Assembly: GCF_900091525.1 (NCBI RefSeq)
Contig: NZ_FMCU01000013.1
Coordinates: 1-64,000, forward strand
Direction of reading: 5' to 3'
From: Micromonospora matsumotoense
GTDB lineage: Bacteria; Actinomycetota; Actinomycetes; Mycobacteriales; Micromonosporaceae
Length of the DNA stretch: 64,000 nt
The first letter of the stretch is position 1. Each line of letters opens with the position of its first letter. The notes below the pieces were generated by a model that made no database searches, was not told where the DNA came from, and was given only the letters and a program-made list of their open reading frames with translations. Positions 17,006-24,931 of this stretch are shown piece after piece. The position numbers and the translations under genes are program-made.

Positions 17006-18625
17006 TCAGTGCGTCGGTGCGGCGTCGGCCAGCAACTCGCGGATCGCCCGTCGTGGATGGTTGGCGGCCCACCCCGCGATCGCGCCCATCCTGTCCGGGG
17101 TCGGATCGATGTAGCGCACCTCGGGCCGGTTGAACTCCAGTGGCGGGAGCATCCAGTCGGCCGCCCGGATCTTCTCGTTGATCCGGTCGGCGGCCTGCTG
17201 CGCCTCCAGCGTGCCGGCGTCCACCGCCGCGCAGGCGGCGACAAGCTCGTCGAACAGCTCCGCGTAGAAGTCGACCGGGCACCACAGGCCCGGATACGGG
17301 CTGTCGTCCAGCCGACGGCACGGCCCGTCGTCACCGGTTCGCTGCGCGGCGATCATGGCGTTGAGCACGTGCTTGCCGCCGAGCACGCTACCCGCGGCCC
17401 AGATGCGGAACACCGCGTTCCACAGGTCGTAGTTGCTGAAGGCAATGAACGCCGAGTTCACCAGTCGGTCGTTGTAGTCCAACAACCCCTGCTCCAGTTG
17501 CTCCACGGGGGCGAACCGTTCGGCGGAGAAGTCGTCGTCGCGCAGCGCCTCCATCAGCCGCCACGCGAGCGTGTTGATGACCTCGCAGGTGTTGGACAGC
17601 CCACGGGAGAAGAGCGGGTCGATGAAGCCGCCCGCGTGCGACATCAGGCACCAGCGCCCCCCGACCGTACGGGACGAGGAGTACTGCATACGGTCGGTGC
17701 TGACCCACTCGCGCACGCTGCGCGCGTGGGCCAACTGCCGCTTCACCGCCGGGAACCGGTCGACGTGGGTCCAGAACTCCTGCTCGGGGGTGAGGTCACG
17801 GCGTGCCGGGTAGCGCCGCGGATCGAGCTGGATACCCACGCTGCACAACGGATTGGTCGCACCCTCCCGGTTGTTGAACGGGATGATCCACATCCACCCG
17901 CGTTCGAAGATCTGGTGCATGGTGCCGTCGTTGAACGGCACCGGCGGCTGGTCCTGCGGCCCGAAACCGAGATGGTCGTCCGCGGCCTCGACGCCGATCA
18001 TGTGCGTGAAGATCGACCGCGCGTGGTGCTTGAGCCGGCTCGGCGTCTCCCGCAGGCTCAGTTGTTGGGCCAGCGGCGACCGGAACCCGCTGGCGTCCAC
18101 GAGGTACCGGCTGCGGTGCACGCTGCCGTCGGCGCCGGTGACCGTCACCTCGTCGTCCGCGAAGTCGATCTTCTCCACCCGGTAGTTCTGGCGGGCGGTG
18201 CAGCCGTACCCGATCGCGGTGTGGAACATGTAGGCGTCGGTGTCCTGGCGGAAGTAGTGCGCCGCCCGCCCCATCCCGGTCGGGATGCGGAACATGTTGG
18301 TTTCCCGCGGGTCCGGCTCCTGACCGTCGCGGTGAATCGCGAAACCGAAGTTGCTCTTGCGCCCGTGGGCGCTGCTGATGTGGGTGAGCACCCCGTCGAG
18401 GCTCGCCAGATTGGCGATCTCCGGCACGCCGTAGCGGGTGGCGATGAGGCGCATCACCGAGAGGGTCTGCCCGATCGTCGACTCACCGACCGCGAAGCGC
18501 GGATGCTGAGTGCCGTCGAGCAGTATCACCCGGAAGCCGTGCCGGGCCAGGATGGAACCGAGAATGGTGCCGGACAGCCCGGTACCGATGATGGTGACGT
18601 CGTAGGTGGCGTCGTCTGTCGTCAC
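17006..18625 (-). CDS. FADH2-dependent phenolic halogenase (CtcP-like), C7 chlorination
   Basis: A 539-residue flavin-dependent halogenase. It has the GTGLSG dinucleotide motif at residues 14-19, a GEST motif at 47-50, the halogenase signature WMWIIP at 244-249 and a GGFIDPLFSRG stretch near 330, which resembles CmlS/PltA-type halogenases acting on carrier-free or phenolic substrates. CtcP installs the 7-chloro group of chlortetracycline, and dactylocyclines are also 7-chlorinated. It needs reduced FAD from a partner reductase, probably the product of the gene at 44206. The GTG start at 18625 has TAGGAGA upstream. It lies between the glycosyltransferase and a flavin hydroxylase in one operon. 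Confidence 0.9.
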   Translation of the reverse strand: MTTDDATYDVTIIGTGLSGTILGSILARHGFRVILLDGTQHPRFAVGESTIGQTLSVMRLIATRYGVPEIANLASLDGVLTHISSAHGRKSNFGFAIHRDGQEPDPRETNMFRIPTGMGRAAHYFRQDTDAYMFHTAIGYGCTARQNYRVEKIDFADDEVTVTGADGSVHRSRYLVDASGFRSPLAQQLSLRETPSRLKHHARSIFTHMIGVEAADDHLGFGPQDQPPVPFNDGTMHQIFERGWMWIIPFNNREGATNPLCSVGIQLDPRRYPARRDLTPEQEFWTHVDRFPAVKRQLAHARSVREWVSTDRMQYSSSRTVGGRWCLMSHAGGFIDPLFSRGLSNTCEVINTLAWRLMEALRDDDFSAERFAPVEQLEQGLLDYNDRLVNSAFIAFSNYDLWNAVFRIWAAGSVLGGKHVLNAMIAAQRTGDDGPCRRLDDSPYPGLWCPVDFYAELFDELVAACAAVDAGTLEAQQAADRINEKIRAADWMLPPLEFNRPEVRYIDPTPDRMGAIAGWAANHPRRAIRELLADAAPTH

Positions 18626-18664
18626 GTCGGGGATCTCCTATCGCATGGGCCTCACGGCCCGTCG

Positions 18665-19873
18665 TCAGGCGGAAGCCACCAGCGGACTGGTCCGGATGTC
18701 CGCGCCGGCCGCACAGTCCTCCAGGAGGTTGACCACGCTGGCCGGTGATGGTGTCGTGGCGACCTCCCGCTGAAGGGCCAGCGCACGCTGGCGGTACTCG
18801 GGCCGGGTCAGGACGGTCTCCAGCGCCTGCTGGAGGGTGAGTTCGTCGGCGGCTTCCGGATCGGCGATCGAGACGCCCAGGCCGAACTGCTCGACCTTGT
18901 TGGCCCAGAAGTCCTGTGAGGTGCTCTGCGGCAGGGTGACCTGCGGAACGCCGTTGGCGGCGGTGTGCATACCGGTGCCCAGGCCACCGTGGTGGATGAC
19001 CGCGTCGCAGGTGGGCAGCAGGACGCTCAGCGGAAACGACTCGACGACGCGGATGTCCGGCAGGCTCTCCGCGACGCCGGCCCGGTCCGCCCGCTCCACG
19101 GCGATGACCAACTCCGCGCCCATCTTCTGGACCGCCCGCGCGATCCTGCCGGTCAGCGGGTCGAGCACGGTGGTGGTGATGCCGGAGGTCAGACACACCC
19201 GGGGTCGGCCCCCGGAGGGCACCAGCCACGGCTCGGCCACCACCGGACCGTTGTAGGACACCAGCCGCATGCCGGCCCAGGGAATGCGGTACGGGTCACG
19301 CAGGCTGGGCGGGCACGGGTCGACCAGGATCTCGGGGAAGATCGCTTCGAGACCGAACCGGTCGAACAGTCCCTTGTAGGCCTCCCACAGCTCCGGCTCG
19401 CCCCGGTAGTCGAAGTCGAGTGTGTAACCGGCGGTGTGCCCGATCGCCGGCACCCCGACCGCCGCCGCCGCCACCAGCCCGGCCGAGGCGACGGTGTCGT
19501 AGACCACGAGATCCGGCCGCCAGGACCGCGCCAGTGCGACGGTGTCCTCGGCCGTCGCCTCCGCCGCCGCGAGCAACCGCCTGGCCATGCCCACCCGCAG
19601 TTCCTTGTCGAGCAGTTCCGGCCGGGCGAACCAGTTGCCGGTGATGTTGCGTGGGGTGCCCTTGTAGGCAAGGCCGCCGTGCCGGCTCTGGGCCTGTTGG
19701 ATGACGGCCTCGTCACCCACGGACACGGTGACCAACCCGGTGGCCTTGACGGCGTCCACACCCTGCGGCCGGACGGCCACCCTGACCTCGTGGCCCGCCA
19801 ATTGGAAGGCCCAACTCAATGGCACGATCCATGGCACGTGCGGACCCGCCGCAGCTACGAAGAGGACTCGCAT
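18665..19873 (-). CDS. GT1-family (GT-B) deoxysugar glycosyltransferase
   Basis: A 402-residue natural-product glycosyltransferase of the EryCIII/UrdGT type. The N-terminal acceptor domain starts at MRVLFVAAAGPHV. The C-terminal nucleotide-sugar domain contains VIHHGGLGTGMHTAANG near residue 295, with the family's catalytic-site His pair and TDP-binding glycines, then PQSTSQDFWANK. It is the only glycosyltransferase in the window and should attach the N-oxidised, C-methylated sugar to the C6 hydroxyl. I recall the dac enzyme being called DacS8. It is the first gene of its operon, with a triple SARP box 40 to 82 bases upstream. Confidence 0.88.
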   Translation of the reverse strand: MRVLFVAAAGPHVPWIVPLSWAFQLAGHEVRVAVRPQGVDAVKATGLVTVSVGDEAVIQQAQSRHGGLAYKGTPRNITGNWFARPELLDKELRVGMARRLLAAAEATAEDTVALARSWRPDLVVYDTVASAGLVAAAAVGVPAIGHTAGYTLDFDYRGEPELWEAYKGLFDRFGLEAIFPEILVDPCPPSLRDPYRIPWAGMRLVSYNGPVVAEPWLVPSGGRPRVCLTSGITTTVLDPLTGRIARAVQKMGAELVIAVERADRAGVAESLPDIRVVESFPLSVLLPTCDAVIHHGGLGTGMHTAANGVPQVTLPQSTSQDFWANKVEQFGLGVSIADPEAADELTLQQALETVLTRPEYRQRALALQREVATTPSPASVVNLLEDCAAGADIRTSPLVASA

Positions 19874-19912
19874 CTACACCTCCCGATGGTGATGGCAACT
19901 CACTGCCACGGG

Positions 19913-19955
19913 ACGTTAGGGAGGACGTCTCGACGCGACGTCGACGGCGACTCGA
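19913..19955 (-). promoter_or_regulatory. Triple SARP box and promoter of the glycosyltransferase/halogenase operon
   Basis: On the minus strand there are three heptamers at an exact 11-bp pitch (TCGAGTC, TCGACGT, TCGAGAC), then 8 bases, then TAACGT as -10. It is the strongest box in the cluster, and predicted transcription starts about 35 bases before the ATG. Confidence 0.75.
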
Positions 19956-19988
19956 CGATCGCCCGGACGCGTACGTCGCGTAGTGGCC

Positions 19989-20017
19989 TTGGTGGTAGGC
20001 TGCGGGTCGGGTAGATA
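19989..20017 (+). promoter_or_regulatory. Candidate promoter of the ribosomal protection gene
   Basis: TTGGTG, a 17-base spacer, then TAGATA. This would start transcription around 20024, about 27 bases before the small upstream reading frame. There is no SARP box on this strand, so resistance may be controlled separately from biosynthesis. Confidence 0.4.
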
Positions 20018-20050
20018 GTTGTTCAGCCTGTTCTCGGTAAGGAGAATGAG

Positions 20051-20158
20051 ATGCGCCGACAGTCCGGAGCACCAGACGGGACGGTCATGTCGGCTATCTA
20101 CCCCAGGGTGGCGTTCATCAATGGGCTCCCTCAATATCGGGATCGTTGCGCATGTTGA
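20051..20158 (+). CDS. Upstream reading frame (35 codons) overlapping the resistance gene start
   Basis: A 35-codon frame starting MRRQSGAPDG and ending 38 bases inside the resistance gene, in a different frame. It has the best ribosome site of the region (AAGGAG, 6 bases before ATG). A short hairpin (TTCTC at 20031-20035 with GAGAA at 20042-20046) overlaps that ribosome site. Leader peptides control tet(M)-type genes in other bacteria, so this may be a tetracycline-responsive leader. An alternative reading is that an in-frame ATG at 20046 simply extends the resistance protein by 25 residues. No coding similarity is visible, so this is inference. Confidence 0.45.
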   Translation: MRRQSGAPDGTVMSAIYPRVAFINGLPQYRDRCAC

Positions 20159-22088
20159 TGCGGGAAAAACGAGCCTGACCGAGCGGCTTCTTCATCACAC
20201 CGGTGTCATCGACCAGGTCGGAAGCGTCGACGCCGGTAGCACCCAGACCGACTCCATGGAGATGGAGCGGCGTCGCGGGATCACCATCCGGTCCGCCGTG
20301 GTGTCCTTCAGCATCGACGATCTTCCGGTCAATCTGATCGACACACCCGGGCACCCCGATTTCATTGCCGAGGTGGAGCGGGCGCTGCGGGTGCTCGACG
20401 GCGCGATCCTCGTGGTGTCGGCCGTCGAGGGGGTGCAGGCCCAGACCCGGATCCTCATGCGGACGCTGACCCGCCTGCGGATTCCCGTCCTCGTCTTCGC
20501 CAACAAGATCGACCGCGTCGGTGCCCGCTACCAGGAGTTGCTGGACAGCATCGGGCAGAAACTGACCCCCCGCCCGCTCGCGATGAGCACGGTGACCGGT
20601 CCCGGCACCGCCGAGGCACGGTCACTGCCCCTGCCGCTGGCCGCAGGCGGGCGGGCCGCCTCGGTGGCCGAACTGTTGGCCGAGGAGAGCGACGCGTTCC
20701 TTGAGTCCTACCTCGACGACACGACGCACCTCACCGAGGGCGACTATCGCGCCGAGTTGACCCGCCAGGTGCGGCAGGCGCGGGTGGTGCCGGTGTACTT
20801 CGGCTCGGCCATCACCGGCGAGGGCGTGGGTGAACTGCTCCAGGCCATCCGGGAGTTCCTTCCACCGGCGGCCGGCGACCCGGCGGCGCGGTTGCGGGCG
20901 AGCGTCTTCAAGATCGACTGGGCACCCGGCGGCGAGAAGGTCGCCTACGCGCGGGTGCACTCCGGCCGGCTCACGGCCCGGGAACCGGTCGACACCTACC
21001 GCCGTGGCCGCACCGGCGAGGTGATCGGGGGAAACGGCAAGGTGACGTCGGTGCGGGTCTTCGCGCAGGGCACCACCACCCACGAGACGGCCGCCGAGCC
21101 CGGCGACATCGCCAAGGTGTACGGGCTGGCACACGTGCAGGTCGGCGACCAGCTCGGCTCGCCCGAGGGGCTGCCATCCGGTGGTTTCTTCGCGCCGCCC
21201 AGCCTGGAGACCGTCGTCCGGGCCGCCCAGCCCGCGCAGAACGCCGAGTTCTACCAGCGCCTGCAACGGCTGGCCGAGGAGGACCCGCTGATCAACGTAC
21301 GTCGCCACGAGGCGGACCGGACGATCTCGGTGGCCCTCTACGGCGAGGTGCAACGCGAGGTCATCAAGGGCCTGCTCCTGGACCGGTACGGCATCGAGGT
21401 GGTCTTCGAGGAGACCACGACGGTGTACGTCGAGAAGGTGGTGGGCGTCGGCCACGGGCTGGAGGTGATCTGGCAGAACGAGTTCGCCGCCACCGTCGGC
21501 CTGCGGATCGCGCCGGGTCCCGCCGGCAGCGGAGTGCGGTACCGGATCGAGGTCGAGCCCGGTGGGCTGCCCGCCTCCTTCCACAAGGCGATCGAGGAGA
21601 CCGTCCGGCAGACGTTGCAGCAGGGGCTGTACGGCTGGGAGGTCGTCGACTGCGTGGTCACGTTGACCGACACCGCGTACTTCAGCCCGGTCACCTCGGC
21701 CGGCGACTTCCGCAAGCTCACCCCGCTGGTGCTGATGGCGGCGCTGAGCACGGCGCGGACCACGGTGCACGAGCCGGTCAACCAGTTCGAGGTGGAGGTG
21801 CCCGACGACACGGTCCGCGCGGTCATGTCCCGGCTGACCGCCGCGCGGGCGATCGTGGACCACTGCGACACCCACGGCCCGGTCAGCCGCCTGCACGGCA
21901 CGATCCCCGCGAGCAACGTCCACGACATCGAGCGGCAGCTACCGGGCCTGTCCCACGGCGAAGGCGTCTTCGTCTCCGCGCTGAGCGGCCACCGCCGCAC
22001 CACCGGCACCCCGCCGACCCGACGACGCACCGACGGCAACCCACTGCACCGCAAGGAATACCTGACCCACGTACTCAAACGGGGGTGA
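20121..22088 (+). CDS. otrA: Tetracycline ribosomal protection protein (OtrA/TetM type)
   Basis: A 655-residue EF-G-like GTPase that frees ribosomes from tetracycline; OtrA of the oxytetracycline producer is the nearest relative I recognise. Its motifs are AHVDAGKTSL (G1, residues 10-19), RGITIRSA (switch I), DTPGH (G3) and NKID (G4). EF-G domains III-V follow, and the end GNPLHRKEYL is typical of the RPP family. Housekeeping EF-G is longer (about 700 residues) and sits beside rpsL/rpsG and tuf, so this is not fusA. The start at 20121 aligns with RPP N-termini and has AGGGTGG 9 bases upstream. It provides self-resistance and is strong evidence that the cluster makes a tetracycline. Confidence 0.92.
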   Translation: MGSLNIGIVAHVDAGKTSLTERLLHHTGVIDQVGSVDAGSTQTDSMEMERRRGITIRSAVVSFSIDDLPVNLIDTPGHPDFIAEVERALRVLDGAILVVSAVEGVQAQTRILMRTLTRLRIPVLVFANKIDRVGARYQELLDSIGQKLTPRPLAMSTVTGPGTAEARSLPLPLAAGGRAASVAELLAEESDAFLESYLDDTTHLTEGDYRAELTRQVRQARVVPVYFGSAITGEGVGELLQAIREFLPPAAGDPAARLRASVFKIDWAPGGEKVAYARVHSGRLTAREPVDTYRRGRTGEVIGGNGKVTSVRVFAQGTTTHETAAEPGDIAKVYGLAHVQVGDQLGSPEGLPSGGFFAPPSLETVVRAAQPAQNAEFYQRLQRLAEEDPLINVRRHEADRTISVALYGEVQREVIKGLLLDRYGIEVVFEETTTVYVEKVVGVGHGLEVIWQNEFAATVGLRIAPGPAGSGVRYRIEVEPGGLPASFHKAIEETVRQTLQQGLYGWEVVDCVVTLTDTAYFSPVTSAGDFRKLTPLVLMAALSTARTTVHEPVNQFEVEVPDDTVRAVMSRLTAARAIVDHCDTHGPVSRLHGTIPASNVHDIERQLPGLSHGEGVFVSALSGHRRTTGTPPTRRRTDGNPLHRKEYLTHVLKRG

Positions 22089-22220
22089 AAGATCGGCGGG
22101 GCGGGGTTGAGGGCCACTGTCACCGGGAGTGCAAACGGATGTCCACCCGGATACACACGGCATTCTCCATGGGGCAATGAGCTCTATCGGCCCCGCACCG
22201 CCGGCTGTTAGAAACGGTTC

Positions 22221-23006
22221 ATGAAATTCCGGGTACTCGGTCCACTCGAAAGTTCGATGGACGGCACGCCGAGCACGCCCAGCGCGGCACGGGTGCGCTG
22301 GACGCTTGCCCTGCTGCTACTGCGAGCCAATCAGGTAGTTGATCGGGGTTGCATCATCCACGAGTTATGGGGGGAGAATCCTCCGCGCAGCGCGGTCACC
22401 ACGGCCCAGACCTACATCTACCAGTTGCGGAAGAACTACCACCGGTATACCGACCAACCGGGCTGTGGTGAGTTCATCGAGACACGCCCCCCGGGGTACC
22501 GGTTGCGGTGCCACGAATCGGAGATCGACGCGTTCGCCTTCGAGCGGTCGAGCGCGGACGGTGTGGCGGCCTACGCCGCGGGTGACCCGGAACGGGCGGC
22601 CCGTCTTCTGCGCGAGGCGCTCATGCTGTGGCGCGGCCCGGTCCTCGCCGACATCACCGCAGGCCCGGTGCTGACGCCGCACATCCGGCAACTGGAGGAG
22701 GCGCACACCCGGGCGGTCCGGACCCGCATCCTGGCCGACCTGAGACTCGGCCGGCATCGCGAACTCATCCCCGAGCTGCGGTTCGCCGCGTTGGAGCACC
22801 CCTTCGACGAGTGGATTCATGAGCAGCTGATGATCTCCCTGAGCCAGGAGGGCCGACGGGCTGACGCCCTGGACACCTACCGCCAGTTGCAACGAATGCT
22901 GGACCAGAAACTCGGCATCGAGCCGTCGCGCGCACTGCGGCAACTTCAGCACGACGTACTCGTGGGTGCCGTGCGAAACCCCCACCCGATGGAGGAAGTT
23001 GCGTGA
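22221..23006 (+). CDS. SARP-family pathway activator 2
   Basis: A 261-residue SARP, paralogous to the one at 7382. Both share an almost identical winged-helix segment (VRWTLALLLLRANQVV, then PPRSAVTTAQTY) and a BTAD domain. It begins MKFRVLGPLE and, by the GTGA overlap at its end, is co-transcribed with the sugar O-methyltransferase and ketoreductase genes. No TCGAnnn repeat pair is visible in its own upstream region, so it may be controlled by something else and sit above the regulon. Whether the two SARPs are redundant or bind different boxes cannot be told from sequence. Confidence 0.88.
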   Translation: MKFRVLGPLESSMDGTPSTPSAARVRWTLALLLLRANQVVDRGCIIHELWGENPPRSAVTTAQTYIYQLRKNYHRYTDQPGCGEFIETRPPGYRLRCHESEIDAFAFERSSADGVAAYAAGDPERAARLLREALMLWRGPVLADITAGPVLTPHIRQLEEAHTRAVRTRILADLRLGRHRELIPELRFAALEHPFDEWIHEQLMISLSQEGRRADALDTYRQLQRMLDQKLGIEPSRALRQLQHDVLVGAVRNPHPMEEVA

Positions 23007-23938
23007 CAGAGCAGGCTAAGCTGACCCCCCGGCGGTACGGCCCGAGTGCGCAGTGGCAGCACATCAACGAGGCGCACATCACCGAGGAGGCCGCGGCGGA
23101 TCTCGCCGGCTTCAAGTCGAACGCGGTCAATTTCAAGCTGGCGCTGTGGAACCCTGAGCCCAACGGCGTGCGCTACCTGAAGGCGCTCACCTTCGCGCTG
23201 GGGATGCAGCTGACTCCCGCCAACCGGGAGCGGCTGCGCCGCACCCGCAACCGCGAGGTCGGCACCCCCTATTCGGTGCGCTGCAACGGCGAGTCGGTCT
23301 GCCTCGACTATCTCCAGGCCGTGCACGAGGTGGAGTTCATGTCGGCTCAGCTGCCTCTCGACGGTGCCCGGGTGGTGGAGATCGGCGCCGGCTACGGCCG
23401 GACCTGCCACACCATGCTCTCCAACCACGAGGTCGCCGGGTACACGATCGTCGACCTGTCCAACACGCTGGCGCTGTCCCGCCGGTACCTGGAGGCCGTG
23501 CTGACACCGGAGCAGTTCGCGAAGATCCACTTCGTGGGCATCGACGACGTGGACGAGCAGGTGCGCGGCGACCGCTTCGACCTGTGCCTGAACATCGACT
23601 CGTTCGCCGAGATGGACCCCGGCACGGTACGGGACTACCTCGAACTGATCGACTCGACGTGCGGTCACTTCTATGTCAACAACCCGGTCGGCAAGTACCT
23701 CGACGAGACGCTGGACGGACACTCGCAGGGAGCCGACGTGGTGCAGTTGGCGCTGAACAGCGGGCTGCTGCGCGACATCATCGACATCCACGACAGCGAC
23801 GCGGTACACGAGCAGGTAGCGGCCTTCGTGTCCGCGTACCGGCCGGCCGCGCGGTGGCAGTGTGTGGCTCAGCATCGTGCCGTGTCGTGGAGCTACTACT
23901 GGCAGGCCCTGTACCGCGCCGACCCGGTGTCGCGGTGA
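23003..23938 (+). CDS. Putative sugar O-methyltransferase
   Basis: A 311-residue SAM-dependent methyltransferase resembling the 'putative sugar O-methyltransferase' family, with a VVEIGAGYGR motif I near residue 130 and a long N-terminal extension (INEAHITEEAAADLAGFKSN). Its GTG start overlaps the SARP stop codon, and its own stop overlaps the ketoreductase GTG, so all three are translationally coupled. The placement beside the 4-ketoreductase suggests it methylates the sugar hydroxyl at C4 after ketoreduction, either on the TDP-sugar or after transfer. A sugar 4-O-methyl group would fit what I recall of dactylocycline sugars. The position specificity is inference. Confidence 0.75.
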   Translation: MTEQAKLTPRRYGPSAQWQHINEAHITEEAAADLAGFKSNAVNFKLALWNPEPNGVRYLKALTFALGMQLTPANRERLRRTRNREVGTPYSVRCNGESVCLDYLQAVHEVEFMSAQLPLDGARVVEIGAGYGRTCHTMLSNHEVAGYTIVDLSNTLALSRRYLEAVLTPEQFAKIHFVGIDDVDEQVRGDRFDLCLNIDSFAEMDPGTVRDYLELIDSTCGHFYVNNPVGKYLDETLDGHSQGADVVQLALNSGLLRDIIDIHDSDAVHEQVAAFVSAYRPAARWQCVAQHRAVSWSYYWQALYRADPVSR

Positions 23939-24924
23939 ACGCCGGTGCGGACCGGCCACTGGTCGTGGTGCTGGGTGGCTCGGGCTTCGTGGGTGCGGCG
24001 GTCGTCGAGGCCCTCGCGCGGCGGCCGATCCGGCTACGAACCATCGGACGTCGGCCCCAGTCGGTCCCGACCCATGCCGTGGCCGAGATCGAGGTGCGGT
24101 CCGCCGACCTCACGGATCGCCGGGAACTCGAAGGCGCTGTGGCCGGCGCGGACGCGCTGGTCCACCTGCTGATGCACACCGCCGGCTGGCGTGCCGCCGC
24201 CGGCGATCCGGCCAGCGAACGGGTGAACGTCGGGGTGATGTGTGACGTCGTCGAGCTGCTGCGGGCAGGTCGCGGAATGGCTGGGCCACCCGCGGTCGTG
24301 TTCGCCGGTTCCACCTCGCAGGCCGGGCTGCCCGAGCGGATGCCTATCGACGGTGGGGAGCCGGACCGGCCCACGACCGCATACGACAGCCAGAAGCACG
24401 CCGCCGAGCAGCTACTCAAGGATGCCACCACCGCCGGACTGGTCCGCGGCGTGTCGTTACGGCTACCCACGGTGTACGGTGACAGCCCGCGCGGACGGCT
24501 CACCGGCCGCGGCGTGGTCTCGACCATGGTCCGAAAGGCCTTCGCGGGCGAGGAACTGACCCTGTGGAACGACGGCACGGTTCAGCGTGACCTGCTGTAT
24601 GTGCACGACGCGGCGGACGCCTTCCTCGCCGGACTCGACCACGCGGATCTGCTCGCGGGACAGCACTGGCTGCTCGGCACGGGACGCGGCGTGCCCCTGG
24701 GCGACGTCTTGCGGACCATCGCTGATCTGGTCGCCGCCCGCCTGGGACGGCCACCGGTGCCGGTCGTCTGCGTACCGCCGCCCACCGTCGCTACGGCCAC
24801 CGACATGCACAGTGTCGTGATCGACTCATCGCGATTCCGGGCTGCCACCGGTTGGCGCCCTCGGGTGCCGTTGCACACCGCGCTGCGGCGCTGCGTCGAC
24901 GCGTTCGCCCGGAACACCGAGTAG
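23935..24924 (+). CDS. TDP-4-keto-deoxysugar 4-ketoreductase (extended SDR)
   Basis: A 329-residue NAD-dependent epimerase/dehydratase-family protein. It has the Rossmann motif GGSGFVG at residues 14-20 and the YDSQKHAAE catalytic Tyr-Lys pair near residue 150, with an upstream Ser/Thr (FAGSTSQ). The length and the VQRDLLYVHDAADAFL segment fit 4-ketoreductases such as EvaE/TylCIV that finish TDP-deoxysugars. The GTG start at 23935 overlaps the preceding stop (GTGA). It runs tail-to-tail with the 2,3-dehydratase gene only seven bases away, with no room for a terminator. Confidence 0.84.
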   Translation: MNAGADRPLVVVLGGSGFVGAAVVEALARRPIRLRTIGRRPQSVPTHAVAEIEVRSADLTDRRELEGAVAGADALVHLLMHTAGWRAAAGDPASERVNVGVMCDVVELLRAGRGMAGPPAVVFAGSTSQAGLPERMPIDGGEPDRPTTAYDSQKHAAEQLLKDATTAGLVRGVSLRLPTVYGDSPRGRLTGRGVVSTMVRKAFAGEELTLWNDGTVQRDLLYVHDAADAFLAGLDHADLLAGQHWLLGTGRGVPLGDVLRTIADLVAARLGRPPVPVVCVPPPTVATATDMHSVVIDSSRFRAATGWRPRVPLHTALRRCVDAFARNTE

Positions 24925-24931
24925 CGCCGTC

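Noticed and set aside
20121..22088. Housekeeping translation elongation factor G
   Set aside because: The length, the C-terminal sequence and the lack of neighbouring ribosomal genes fit ribosomal protection proteins rather than fusA.
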